Source: Mycoplasmataceae bacterium (GTDB taxonomy: Bacteria; Bacillota_I; Bacilli_A; Mycoplasmatales; Mycoplasmoidaceae). Taken from it: 64,000 nucleotides of DNA. A program made the translations under genes and the position numbers. The stretch spans positions 1 through 64,000 of the forward strand of contig JAHHTH010000006.1 in assembly GCA_020024755.1 (NCBI GenBank). The letters are read 5' to 3'. Positions 1 to 11,203 of this stretch are shown in pieces. The notes below the pieces were generated by a model. It worked only from the letters and a program-made list of their open reading frames with translations, made no database searches and was not told where the DNA came from. The stretch's first letter is position 1, and each line of letters begins with the position of its first letter.

Positions 1-644
1 GGTGGAGTATCAGTCGATGTTGGCGACTTAGTACCTGATCCACCTGCTGGAGGTGCTTTTCCTTCTGATCCACCTGTTGGTGGTGGAGTTTTGCCATCTG
101 ATCCACCTGCAGGAGGAGTTTTGCCTTCTGAACCACTTGGTGGAGGTGTTTTATCACCAGATCCGGCAGCAGCTGGAGGTTTCTTATCTCCTGAGCCTGC
201 AGCTGGTGGTGTCTTGTCACCGGTTCCACCTGTTGGTGCTTTATCAACAGGAGCACTTACTGGAGGTTTTGCAGTTGGTGAACTCGTTGGAGTGCCTCCT
301 GCTGGTTTTGGAGGAGTTACCGTACCAGATCCACCTGATCCTCCTGAACCACCATGAGGAGCTGGAGGAGGTGTTATTGAACCACTTCCAGGGTTTGTAC
401 CATGTGCACTATTGTTAGTGCCTGTGCCTGTGCCACTAGAGTTGGATGGTGTGTTGGTTTGAGTACCACTTCCACTTGGAGGAGTTACTGGCTTTGGAGC
501 AACAGATGGTTTTGGTTTTTTATGAGTGTTTGCTTTTTGTTCGGTTTTTGTATTTTTGCCACATGAAGTAACAAATGGGATTGTAGTACCAATCAAAGTT
601 AGTCCTAGCAATCCTGCTAGTAAAAATTTGCTTTTTCTTTTCAT
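1..644 (-). CDS. Pro/Gly-rich repeat lipoprotein (3' end outside window)
   Basis: The protein begins MKRKSKFLLAGLLGL and has a signal peptide ending in the lipobox VTSC, with Cys at about residue 28, so it should be a membrane-anchored lipoprotein exposed on the cell surface. An AAAAGGA-like ribosome binding site precedes the ATG. After residue ~35 the sequence is almost entirely Pro, Gly, Ser, Thr and Lys. From about residue 120 it becomes a degenerate repeat of roughly ten residues of the form K-T-P-P-A-G-G-S-x-G, continuing past the window edge. Such low-complexity tails usually act as extended stalks or variable surface regions. No enzymatic domain is visible. The open plus-strand frames opposite it are shadows of the repeat. 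Confidence 0.85.
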   Translation of the reverse strand, partial: MKRKSKFLLAGLLGLTLIGTTIPFVTSCGKNTKTEQKANTHKKPKPSVAPKPVTPPSGSGTQTNTPSNSSGTGTGTNNSAHGTNPGSGSITPPPAPHGGSGGSGGSGTVTPPKPAGGTPTSSPTAKPPVSAPVDKAPTGGTGDKTPPAAGSGDKKPPAAAGSGDKTPPPSGSEGKTPPAGGSDGKTPPPTGGSEGKAPPAGGSGTKSPTSTDTP

Positions 645-671
645 AATTTTCCTTTTTTGCTATCTACCTGC

Positions 672-677
672 ATTATA
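672..677 (-). promoter_or_regulatory. -10 box of the Pro-rich lipoprotein gene
   Basis: Read on the minus strand this is a perfect TATAAT about 28 nt before the ATG. It leaves a leader of about 20 nt that contains the AAAAGGA ribosome binding site. Confidence 0.6.
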
Positions 678-709
678 GGAAAATAAAATAAAATTAAAAG
701 TTTTTTGCC

Positions 710-725
710 AAAAATAATTATTTTT
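710..725 (-). terminator. Weak AT palindrome after nrdA
   Basis: A 16-bp A/T palindrome lies 5 nt after the nrdA stop codon and could end the nrdBA transcript. The stem has no G-C pairs, so this is a weak call. Confidence 0.3.
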
Positions 726-729
726 CTTA

Positions 730-3051
730 TTAAGAACAAGATTCACAGATTTCTTCAAGTTCTTCTTTTAGAGTTTTACAATAGTAGAAAGTTTTGATTC
801 CTAATTCGAAAGCTCAGAAGTGGAATAAACTAAATTCTTTTAATGAAGTAATCTTCTTAAAATATACATTAATTGATTGTGCTTGATCTAAATACATTTG
901 TCTAATAGCAGCAGCTTTAATTAACATATATTGATCACAATCTTGTGCTACTTTATAATACTTTCAATTTTGGATATTAGGTACTAAAGTTGGTAAGTTG
1001 ATTTTTCCATCTTCTTTATAGAATAAGTTTTGGATAGGTTCGATACTTTCAGTTGCATTTACTGCTTTACCACTTGTAGCAGTTGGAGCAATAGCTAATA
1101 ATTGAGCATTTCTAAGTCCAGTATTTTTAATTCTTTCACCTAGTTCTTCTCACTTCTTCATATTAGGTTGATATTTAGTTAATGCTAATGCTTTTTTATT
1201 AGCTTTCATAATAGGTACAATTCCAGCTGCTCATTCAGTTTCTGCAAATCTAGGGAATGAACCTTTTACTTGTGCTAATTTATTAGAAGCATCAATAATT
1301 CTAAAACTTAATTTATCAAAGATCTTGTGAGTTTCTTCTAAGGCTTCTTGAGAGTCAATGACTATTTTTTTATCAGCTAAATAATTAGCCATGTTTAAAA
1401 CACCAATTCCAAGGTATCTATAGTTTTTATTTGTTATTTCAGCTTCTTTCACTGGATAAGTTGCAACATCAATTGTATTGTCTAAAGCTCTTACTAAAGT
1501 GTTAACAACTTTTTCTTTTTCTTCTTCATTTAATTTCATGTATTCATAAACGTTGATTGAAGATAAATTACATAGTGCAATTTCGCCAGCTTTTGTTTCA
1601 GAAATAATTAAGTCTGTTTTTGAATCTTGGTGGTAAACAATTTCTTTATTAAGTGAACTATATCTACTTGGTAAAACAATTTCACAACATAAGTTAGAAG
1701 AGTTTACATATCTATTAAGTAATGTTGCCTTATTAACATTTTCTTCATGGAATAAATATATGTTACCAGTTTCAGCTCTTTCTTTAAAGATTAAGGCTAC
1801 TACATCTTTAGCTGGTAATACTTGTTTTCTAATACCTGCTTTTTGTTCATATTCAATGTATTTCTTTTCAAATTCTTCACCAAAAGTATTTAATAAATCA
1901 GGAACATCTTTTGGATCAAATAAAGTAACATCTTCATCTCTTAATGTTCTTTTAATTAATAGGTCATTAATCTTAACAGAATACTTTAATTGACGAGCTC
2001 TATTTTCTTCTGTACCAGTATTAGATTTTAATACAATCATTTCTTTGAAATTATAATGTCATCAAGGGAAATAAATTGCACATGCACCTGGTCTAGTAGA
2101 ACCTTGATTAAATGCTTTTACAGTTGATTCAAAAATCTTAATAAATGGTACTGGTCCAGAACTAAATCCATCGTTACCAACAATGAAGCTTCCGGATGAT
2201 CTAATGTTTGAAAAATCAACAGCATTTCCACCTTTATATTTTGAATAAGTTGCTACTTGTTTTGCTGTGTCCATAATTGAATGAGTATTGTCACCAACTT
2301 GGCTTAAAACACAGCTAGATAATTGTTGGTTAATTGTTCCTGCATTTAACATAATAGGAGTAGCAACAGTAACTAGATGTTGACTTAAAATATCATACAT
2401 ATCTTTTACAAGTTGAAGTCTGATTTGTTTTGGTTCATCTCTGAATAAACTTAGTGCAATTCTCATGTAGGCATGTTGAGGTAATTCTAGCTTAATTGTT
2501 TTAGTAGAATTTAAACAATATTTTTCATTAAAAATGTATAAAGATTTGTAAGTAAATAAGAAGTCTCTTTCTTGTTGAATATAGTTACCTAATTCAGCCA
2601 ATTCTTCTTCTGAATATGCACCAAAAATGGCTTGATTATATTTCTTCTTTTTGATCCCTAATTCAACTACTTCTAAATAGTTTGGATATCTAGTTTTTTT
2701 AATGTTTCATCCATCTTTATAAATTTTTAATAATAATAGTTTTGCAGCAATCTTTTCGAATTGAGGATGCATACGACTAATTTTATTTGCAGCTGACTTA
2801 ATTAGTTCGTCATAAACATGTGCAATTTTGATTTTGTCATATAGTTTAATTCTTGTAGAAGATAACAACATTTCACAATATGCTTCTACACCATCACATG
2901 CTCATAAACACACACGACGCATTTTTTCTACATCATATGGTTCAATACTTCCGTTTCTTTTAATAACCTTTATATCACTAGCTTCTATTGTTTCATCGTT
3001 AATCTGAGATTCTATATCACTAAGTAATGTTTTTTCAACTTTCCCCGCCAT
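730..3051 (-). CDS. nrdA: Ribonucleoside-diphosphate reductase, large (alpha) subunit, class Ia-like
   Basis: A 773-aa protein that reduces ribonucleotides to deoxyribonucleotides together with the beta subunit encoded just upstream. A full ATP-cone occupies roughly residues 25-115 (IKVIKRNGSIEPYD...). Next come the active-site segment with a conserved Cys (QLSSCVLSQ), the NLCCEIVLP and GEIALCNLSS blocks, and a C-terminal redox tail ending CESCS. The N-terminal ATP-cone and overall resemblance favour class Ia (NrdA) over the shorter class Ib NrdE usual in mycoplasmas. Its ATG overlaps the nrdB stop codon by one base (TAATG), so the two are translationally coupled. Several UGA codons are read as Trp. 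Confidence 0.93.
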
Positions 3052-4199
3052 TATTTATCACCTGTTCCTTGTAACTTATTAAGAGTTTCTAATTCTTGTT
3101 CTAAATCTATACCTCTAATATCATCAGACATAGTTCCAATATTATAATTTAATGCTTGAGCTTCTTGTTGAGCTGTATTGTCTTTATTGATATCTTTATA
3201 TGTTTTAAATCATTCAATGATATCACAATGTTTTGATTCTGGATATTTTGGTTCAAGTCCAATTATTTTTAATCTATCATTTGCATAGTAGTTCATAAAT
3301 TCTTTAAAGATTTCATTTGTTAATCCAGGTACGTTTCCAATTGATAATAAATACTTACCTCAATTAAGTTCATCTTTGATAATGCTATCTACAATTGCAT
3401 ATGTTTGTTCTTCAAATCATCCATTGTCAAATAAGTGTGTAAATCCTTCATTTGGATCTTTTCTTAAAATGTTGATAAGACCTGATACTACAGCTACGTG
3501 CATATCTTCATCAAAGTTAATTAATTTAATAATTTTAGTTACACCACTAATTGCATCTTTATATGCAGCATTAATCATATAAGTAGTCATAAATGAAATA
3601 TAGAATTTAAGTCCTTCAAGGAAATAAATATGAATTAGAAGTTTTAGTATTTTCATTTTGTTTTCATCATTTTCTTCTAATTGTTTTGTATTCATTAAAT
3701 ATTCAATTTCATCATATGCATCAATTTCTTTATTGATTCTGTTTTTGATTTCTTCAACTTGATAAACTCTATCAAAAATTTCAGTTGCATTAGAAGCAAA
3801 CATTTCACGAATAATGTGACTATAACTTAATGAGTGGATCAATTCAAAGAAAGCTTGAGTCTTGAAAACTGCTTCTCATTCAGATTGAGTTACTAATTCA
3901 GCCATAACTTTATCAAGACCTCTATTTTGACCAGAGTCCATTAAAGTTTGAAATAAAATATTGTTAATCAAAATTTCTTGAATTTCAGGAGGAAGGTTTT
4001 TAAAATTTTCTCTATCATGAAGTAATGAAATTTCTTCTGGTGTTCAGAAAGCTTGACGCATTGCTCTTTCAATTACTTTAGAAAAGTTATTCTTATAAAT
4101 GTCATATCTTTGGAACCCATTATATTCACCAAAAAAGATTTTTTGTTTTGAAATCTTTGGGTTTTTATCTAGGTTAATTAATCTTTTTTCTTGTTTCAT
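3051..4199 (-). CDS. nrdB: Ribonucleoside-diphosphate reductase, small (beta) subunit
   Basis: A 382-aa diiron protein that makes the tyrosyl radical used by NrdA. Visible ligands and radical site, in order: Asp in LFQTLMDSG, Glu and His in FFELIH, the radical Tyr in IHSLSYSHII, Glu in FLEGLKFYISF, and Glu/His in NFDEDMH. All match the E. coli NrdB pattern. Two tandem ATGs are present (4202 and 4199). GGAGG lies 5 nt before the second, which is chosen here. The gene diverges from ispF across an overlapping promoter. No nrdI is seen in the window, as expected for class Ia rather than Ib. Confidence 0.92.
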
Positions 4200-4227
4200 C
4201 ATTTCCTCCAACAAAAAGTGCTTGTAT

Positions 4228-4235
4228 ATTATAAT
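4228..4235. promoter_or_regulatory. Overlapping divergent -10 boxes of nrdBA and ispF
   Basis: The near-palindrome TATTATAATA holds TATAAT on both strands: 4230-4235 for ispF and 4233-4228 for nrdB. The plus-strand box ends only 7 nt before the ispF ATG, so that mRNA should be leaderless. The minus-strand box leaves a leader of about 20 nt with GGAGG for nrdB. Two polymerases could hardly occupy it at once. Confidence 0.6.
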
Positions 4236-4242
4236 ATACTAT

Positions 4243-4713
4243 ATGCTAATAGGATTTGCTAAAGATATTCATAAAATTGAAAAAAATGACCAAAAACCAT
4301 TGGTTCTTGCGGGGGTTACTATCAAAGATAGTAAATTTTCTGTAAAAGCTCATAGTGATGGGGATTTGGTACTTCATGCCATCACTTCTGCTATTTTAGG
4401 AGCTTTAGGATTGAAGACTATAGGTGAATATTTTAGTGATACAGATCCTGCTAACAAGAATAGAAGCAGTAAAGATTTTTTAGATTTTGCTTTAAATGAA
4501 CTTAAGAAACAAACTATGCGCATCCAATCTATGGATCTTTGTATAGTTTGTGAACATATTATGCTTAAAAATCATTTAGAAGCATTTAGATCTAGTTTGA
4601 GAGAAATGATAGGTTATGATATTCCAATCGGTTTAAAAGCAACCAGATTTGAAGACCCAGAACACTATTACATTGAATGTTATTGCAACCTAGTTGTAGA
4701 GACTATCTTTTAA
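4243..4713 (+). CDS. ispF: 2-C-methyl-D-erythritol 2,4-cyclodiphosphate synthase
   Basis: A 156-aa MEP-pathway enzyme that cyclises CDP-methylerythritol 2-phosphate during isoprenoid synthesis. The start MLIGFAKDIH matches the family start MRIGxGxDxH, giving the metal-binding Asp and His. HSDGDLVLHAITSAILGALGL carries the third ligand His, and SDTDPANK is the canonical loop. The frame is open further upstream across the nrdB start region, but family alignment and the TATAAT seven bases before fix the ATG at 4243. The pathway is patchy in mollicutes, so this gene helps place the organism. Confidence 0.9.
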   Translation: MLIGFAKDIHKIEKNDQKPLVLAGVTIKDSKFSVKAHSDGDLVLHAITSAILGALGLKTIGEYFSDTDPANKNRSSKDFLDFALNELKKQTMRIQSMDLCIVCEHIMLKNHLEAFRSSLREMIGYDIPIGLKATRFEDPEHYYIECYCNLVVETIF

Positions 4714-4721
4714 AAAGATAG
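4703..4721 (+). terminator. Terminator of ispF
   Basis: CTATCTTTT pairs with AAAAAGATAG and is followed by a short T-rich run. The hairpin includes the ispF stop codon. Confidence 0.5.
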
Positions 4722-4750
4722 AATTTTAATCATAATTGTGAATTGTATTA

Positions 4751-4756
4751 TATAAT
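4751..4756 (+). promoter_or_regulatory. -10 box of the hpt-ftsH operon
   Basis: A perfect TATAAT 13 bp before the hpt ATG, implying a leader of only about 6 nt and no room for a Shine-Dalgarno sequence. Confidence 0.55.
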
Positions 4757-4769
4757 TAATTTATTAATT

Positions 4770-5309
4770 ATGGACTCAAGAATTGAAAAAATTTTAATAA
4801 CTCAAGAAGAAATTCAAGATGCAGTAGTAGAAGCAGCTAAATGAGTTGATAAAGAGTATGTTGGTAAAGATTTGGTGCTAGTAACAATTTTAAAAGGCAG
4901 CATTCCTTTTGTTGGTGCTATCATCCCTAAGATAACAGTTGATTTTGAAATCGATTATATTGCAATGAGCTCTTTTAAAGGTGGAACTGAAGCACAAACT
5001 CTACCTGAATTAGTGCAAAACTTTTGTAGCAACTTAAGAAATAAAGATGTGTTATTAGTTGAAGATATTGTTGATAGTGGTAGAACCATTAAAGAAATTT
5101 ACAAACTATTAGAAGAACAAGGTGCGAAATCAGTTAAGATCTTGACATTGTTAGATAAGCCTGAAGGAAGAACTGTAGAACTAATTCCAGATTATAAATG
5201 TTTTACAATTCCAAAAGAATTTATTGTAGGATTTGGATTAGATTACCAAGAAAAGTTAAGAAACCTTCCTTACATTGGAATTCTAAAAAAGGAAATCTAT
5301 TCAAAATAG
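4770..5309 (+). CDS. hpt: Hypoxanthine(-guanine) phosphoribosyltransferase
   Basis: A 179-aa purine salvage enzyme that joins hypoxanthine or guanine to PRPP. The PRPP-binding motif is LLVEDIVDSGRT; the LKGS loop (TILKGSIPF) and the late FIVGFGLDYQEKLRNLPYIGIL block are typical of bacterial HPRT. It starts at MDSRIEK. The frame contains a UGA Trp (AAKWVDK) before the first unbroken stretch. ftsH follows after 18 nt with a good ribosome binding site, matching the widespread hpt-ftsH gene order. Confidence 0.92.
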
Positions 5310-5327
5310 TACTATAAGGAGAACACG

Positions 5328-7715
5328 ATGAATAAAATTAAGCAAAAATGAATTAGGGAATTTGCAGAAGCTGAAAAAGATGAAGCAAAAAAAGAGTTAG
5401 AAAATAATGAGATAAGTGCTCCTCAATGTGAAAGTAGTACTAATGGTGCTTCTAACAATAAGAAAAATTTAGATAACCCAGAAGATTCTTCAAAAAAATT
5501 ATCTAAAAAAACTAAGAAAAGATTAATTGGATGAACAACATTCGTTTTAATTCTTGGTGGGGTAATTGGTATTGTACTTTACTTCAACTTAAGAAAAACT
5601 GAAGAAGCTATTGCATCTGCTGATATTACTGAATTAAAATATGATGTATCTAAAAAAACTGGTACTTTAAAATCAGTAACTCCAGATAACACAAAAAATG
5701 ATTATACTTTTGATTTAAACAAAACTAATGCTTGAGCATATACATTACAAACTGGAAACAGATATAAGATCTTCTTACCAAGAGCTAATAACCAAGTTCC
5801 ACTTACATTTACATTCATTTTAAATACTGATGCAAAAGGTAATGTAAGTATTATTGTTAACGATAAAATTCAAGGAACTCACTTATTACAAACTCCAGCA
5901 GGTGGTGCAACTACATTAGCTGCTCCAACTACAACTCCAGGTACTCCAGCTGCTCCAGCTCCGGTTGCTCCAGCTCCAGCTGCTCCTACTTCTCCAACTT
6001 CAGATTGAATTATTAAAGATGGAGCTAATGCAGATGCAAGTGCTTTAAATCTTTTAAATACTACATCAGTGTCAGCTGTTTCAGTTCCTCAAGGATTTAA
6101 TTGATTAGGTCTAGTAGTTGGAATACTGCCATTAATTTTCTGAATTTTAATTATCGTTATTATTTACAAAACTTACAAGATGCAAATGGGATCTGGTACT
6201 GGTGATTTACTTAACATGGGTAAATCTGGTGCAGCACTTGCAAAATCAAAAGTTAAATTTACTGATGTTGCAGGTATTGAAGAAGAAAAATCTGAACTAA
6301 ATGAAATTGTAGATTACTTAAAGAACCCACAAAAATATGCAGCTATGGGTGCTAGAACTCCAAAAGGTGTAATTTTATATGGTCCTCCAGGTACTGGTAA
6401 AACTTTATTAGCTAAAGCAGTTGCTGGTGAAGCTGGTGTTCCATTCTTACAAACTTCAGGTTCTCAATTTGAAGATATGTTTGTTGGGGTTGGTTCTAAG
6501 AGAGTTAGAGATTTATTTGCTAAAGCTAGAAAGAATGCTCCTGCAATTATCTTCATTGATGAAATTGACTCTGTTGCAGCTAAGAGAGGAAAGAATGAAT
6601 TTGCTGGTGGTGTAGCTGATCAAACTATTAACCAATTACTAGCTGAAATGGATGGTTTCAATACTTCAACTGGTATTGTAGTTATGGCTGCTACAAACAG
6701 ATTAGATGTATTAGATGATGCGATTTTAAGACCAGGTAGATTTGATAGACATATTCAGGTTAATTTACCAGATATTAAAGAAAGAGAAGCAATCCTTAAG
6801 ATTCATGCAAGAAATAAAAATATCTCTACAAAAGTTAATTTATATGATGTAGCAAGAAGAACTCCAGGATTCTCAGGTGCACAACTAGAAAACGTTTTAA
6901 ATGAAGCAACTTTATTAGCTGTTAGAAATAACCAAACATATGTATCAATTAAAGATATTGATGAAGCAATTGATCGTGTAATCGCAGGTCCAGCTAAGAA
7001 ATCAAGAGTTGTACTTGAAGAAGAAAAGAAATTAATTGCTTACCATGAAGCTGGACATGCTCTTGTAGGTTTATATACACCAGGAACTGATGTAGTTCAA
7101 AAGATTACCATTATTCCTCGTGGACAAGCTGCTGGTTATACAATGCAAACTCCAGAAGGAATTGAAAAGAGAATCCAATCTAAACAAGATTTATTAGATA
7201 ACATTAGAATGACTCTAGGTGGTAGAGCAGCTGAAGAAGTTATCTTTGGAGCTCAATCAATTACAACTGGTGCATCAAATGATTTATACAAAGTTTCTAA
7301 TATTGTTAGAGCAATGGTTATGCAATTAGGTATGACTAAAACAGGTATGACTCAATTTGTACCATCAGAAGGATTTATTAATCCATTCAACCAACAAAAA
7401 TTATATTCAGATGCTAAGGCAAAAGAAATTGATACACAAGTTGAAAATATCATTCAAGATGAATATGCTAAAGCTAAGAACTTAATTAAAACTCACAAGA
7501 AAGAATTAGATCTAATTGTTGATGCTTTATTAACAGCTGAAACTATCTTAAAAGAAGATATCGATTATATCCACAAAAACAAAAAATTACCAGCTGATAT
7601 TTTAAAGATAAAAGCTCAAAATAAAAAATCAAGAGAATTTGATAAAAAAGCAAATGCAGCTAACAAGAAATCATCTAATAAGAAAACACCAAAGGATGAC
7701 AAAAATAAAGCATAA
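5328..7715 (+). CDS. ftsH: ATP-dependent zinc metalloprotease FtsH
   Basis: A 795-aa membrane-bound AAA+ protease that degrades misfolded and regulatory membrane proteins. AAGGAG precedes the ATG. A charged cytoplasmic N-terminus of ~60 residues leads to transmembrane helix 1 (about 64-83). The extracytoplasmic domain contains an Ala/Pro/Thr-rich linker at about residues 200-226, then helix 2 (about 259-284). The AAA domain has Walker A GPPGTGKT (~351-358), Walker B IIFIDEIDS and the SRH region. The zinc-protease motif HEAGH lies at ~572-576. The Lys-rich tail and long N-terminus make it longer than the usual 600-650 residues. Confidence 0.95.
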
Positions 7716-7734
7716 TAATTAGAGGAGTTTAGTG

Positions 7735-8454
7735 ATGAGAATATACTTTAAACCTGTACAACCAAACACAAAAGATAACTTATTTAAAATTGTTGCTGAA
7801 AATGATTTAGTAGATATGCTAAATCCATCGAAAATAGTTCACTTTGACAATGTTACTATTTTTGATGAACAACAATATACAGATGAATCAAGATATAATC
7901 TTAATTTATTTAAGGCAAGATTTGATAGATGTTATAAACATGAAAGTGAAGTACCAGCATCACAAACAAGATTAGGTATTGTACAAGTTATTTCTCTAGA
8001 TCTAAACTTCAATATGGATTTTGATTTTAGATTATTATCTAAAGACTTTACTAACTATTGAAATAATGATGTAGATATTGATTTTATCAAACCAAGTGTT
8101 ACTGTATATAACACATTTGATATTGGTTATTATGCATTTAGATCATTAGCTACTTCTTATTTTGCTAAAGCATTGTCACTAATTAAAACAAACGATATCT
8201 TATGTTTTAAAAGAGGTAAAAGAATTATCTTAGCTTACAATCTAACTAATGATGCAACTATCTATAATTTAGATGACATTCTAGATAACTTCTTAAATGC
8301 AGTATATGAAATGGTAAAAGTTACTTCAGGTAGAATGGGTTATGCTATACCAGAAGAAAGAACAAAAACAGTTGATCTTGAAACTTGATATACTGATCGT
8401 TTAGCTAAACAAAAGAACAAACCTAAAAGAAAATATTTCTATTACAAAGATTAA
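7735..8454 (+). CDS. Conserved hypothetical protein downstream of ftsH
   Basis: A 239-aa soluble-looking protein of unknown function. It begins 19 nt after ftsH and has GAGGAG 7 nt before the ATG. A GTG three bases upstream is possible but too close to that site. There is no signal peptide or transmembrane segment; the C-terminus is basic (KQKNKPKRKYFYYKD). Two UGA Trp codons lie inside. It is probably cotranscribed with hpt-ftsH and ends at a strong hairpin. I do not recognise the family. Confidence 0.75.
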
Positions 8455-8469
8455 TTTAAATCAGATTAA

Positions 8470-8508
8470 AATAATGGTGAATTACATTTGAAGTAGTTCA
8501 CCATTATT
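8470..8508. terminator. Bidirectional terminator between convergent genes
   Basis: AATAATGGTGAA pairs perfectly with TTCACCATTATT across a 15-nt loop, with A/T runs on both sides. It sits between the end of the ftsH operon and the convergent gene that ends at 8527. Confidence 0.75.
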
Positions 8509-8526
8509 TATTTGTATTGCTAGATT

Positions 8527-11145
8527 TTAAAGTGAGAAGTTTCAGGTGTTTTTCATTGTTCCATCATCAAGTGAATATACATTTAAATTAGTTTCTATTG
8601 TAATGTTAACTTGTGTTAATGGAGGTAATAATGAATCACCTGGTCTGATGATGGTTAGTGAATTATAATAGACTCTAAAATCTTGTTTTCCATTTGGTTT
8701 GGTATTCATTTTAATTTGAAAAAGTTTTTTGAAGAAGTTTGCTTTATCTAATCTTAAACTAGTAGAGTATTTATAACCTATTGATTCAGAACCAATAATA
8801 GGTTTGTAATATGAATAAGCAGTATCTTCATGTTTAGTGATAATTACACTATCCTTGATTTCATCTTTTATATCTTGTAAATCACTATCATTTAGTTTGA
8901 TAGCTCCAATTGCTTGATTAGTTAATTTATTGGGATTGTAGTTTTGTATTTTAACTTCATTTAGTTTATTACTACTTAGTGGTTTAAAAGTAAAGCTTTG
9001 ATCAATGTAACCATACATAAAGTTATTAAAGAAATAAAGTAAGTTATCTACTCCATAATTCTTAAGCGACATATTGTTACCATATGAGTACATATTTTCA
9101 TATGAATTCTTAAGTTCAGAATCTACACGCTTTTGCATTCCAGCTGCTCATGAAAGTTGGTAGTCATCTCCTGTTTTATCTTTTATGACTTCATAGTTAA
9201 CTGTATCATTTATTTTGTAGGTTATTTCTATACTATCTTTCTTAGCTATTTTGAATTCGAAATAAAGAGCATAGTTAAGCAGTGCACCTGCATCAAATTC
9301 CATTCCATTAAGTTTTAATTTATTTGGAGCAATTGCTAATAGATCTGGAACATTATAATATAAACTTTTTGTTAAAGTATATTTGACCTTATATTCTAAA
9401 TCTAAGTTCATTGTACTATTATCATATTTAGAAGAAATAGGACTCTTTGTAACCTTAATAGTATTTATATATTCTCCAAGATCAATTATGTTTTCTAAAT
9501 AATCTTTTGGAGTTGATAATGCACTAATTGTTTTGCATAAATTCTCTACTGTTAGATTTTCATTATTATAAATACATTTTTCTAACAAATCTGCAATTTT
9601 AGGTGAAGAGTCTTTTGTTAGTAATGTTCCTAATAATTCTTTTAAAAGATTATTACCTTTTGAATCATTAGTCTTAATAATTGACACTAATAAATCTAGG
9701 ATTGAATTTTTATCAGGATTGAAGTTTTTTATACTTTCAAAAATTTTAAAAAATACATCTAAAATTGGTGTAGTGTTTTCACCTATTAATTGTTTCATCA
9801 TTGCAACCATTAATTGAGGATAATTACCTGCAAATGTTATTAACCCTTGTTTAGTGATATTACCTAACAACTCACTTTGCTCAGGAGTTAAAGAAGCAGA
9901 AAAGAATTGTTTAATAAATCCACCAAATAATAACTGCATTTGTTCAATATTTGCTGTTGCTATTTGTTTAATCATTGGCAATATAGTGGTAGCCATTTCT
10001 GGTTTGTTTATTTTCAATAAATTTTCTAAACCATCCATGAAGCTTGTATCTTTTAATAATTCACATATATTTTTATTTTCAAATATCTTTTCTAACATAC
10101 TGCCTAAACCAGTAAGTTTAGGATTTGAATGTTGTACTAATAAATCTGTTAATTGTTTTACATATGGAGCAATCTTTTTAAACAATGAAGTTACTGGTTT
10201 GTTTCTAGCTACTTGTTGTAATATCTTTTGGGTTGGTCCAATGCAAGCCTTTGTTAATTCTCATTTCTTATCGAAGTTATTTGTGATATCATCAGCAAAA
10301 TCTTGTGATGTCATCTTTTGAAGATTTGATAAACCTTCAGCTGAAATATCATCATATCCTTTTCTTGTATCTACACCTTTGATTGAAGTGTTCAATGCAA
10401 ATGATTTTTCATTCAAATAAAACTTATTTAATGCGAATGCATTATCACCAAATTTTCATAATACATTTTGAAAATAATAATTTGCATATAAATCAAATTT
10501 GTTTTCATCTACTTCTTCTTTTAAAAAGTCTGGTATTGCTATAGATGAAATTGATAATTCTGAGTTAATAACTTCATGCCCTTGAAATTTTATTTTAATG
10601 GGATTATCTGGATCGTTATTAATTGATAAATCAGATTCCTTGTTTTCACTATTATAGATTTCAAAACTAATGTTAATTTTGTATGTGGATTCATTGTTTT
10701 CATTTATTGCTTTTATTTGAGCATTATTAATTTTAAATTTAAAATTAAAATTATTTGAAGATTCCTTTATGTTTGAAATGAAGTGATATACATCATTTGC
10801 TACTGTAGTTTCATTAAGTTTAGCAAATAAAGAATTATAAACTGGATCTTTTGGATCTGTTGGTGGATTTTGGTATGGTTTTAAATCTGATTCGTTACTT
10901 TGATAATTGGTTTCAGTAGATGTTGTTGCTAGCTTTGAATATTCACTAATATTTTCATCAAAACCGTTAGTTAGTATTGAAGGGTTAGCTGAAGCAGATA
11001 CATTATTGTTGTTTGGCTCTTGAGTTGTTTTAGAAGTTATAGCTTGTTTTTGATTTAATTGTGTTGCTAAAATGGGTGCAACAATAGCAGTAACACCACC
11101 TAAAGCTCCCCCTCCAATAAGGGTTCATTTTAATCATGTTTTCAT
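8527..11145 (-). CDS. Large membrane-anchored surface protein
   Basis: An 872-aa protein starting MKTWLKWTLIGGGALGG, with a hydrophobic N-terminal segment (about residues 7-28) and no lipobox Cys, so probably a signal anchor or cleaved signal. AAAGGA lies upstream of the ATG. The mature part is Asn/Lys/Ser-rich. It includes a stretch of amphipathic helices (about residues 320-560) with several NLLKxNKPEM- or LLGTLLTKD-like repeats, and a C-terminal beta-rich region. UGA Trp codons interrupt it if the standard code is used. I recognise no named domain. It is likely extracellular. Confidence 0.75.
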
Positions 11146-11203
11146 ATTGATATCCTTTTCTATTTGTAAGTTGTTATTTGATGCATAAAGCATTTATTTT
11201 AAA

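Noticed and set aside
53..418. Plus-strand frames rich in Leu/His or Pro at the window start
   Set aside because: They are the complement and frame shadows of the minus-strand Pro/Gly-rich lipoprotein repeats.
7732..7734. GTG start for the gene after ftsH
   Set aside because: The GAGGAG site is 7 nt from the ATG at 7735 and only 4 nt from the GTG.
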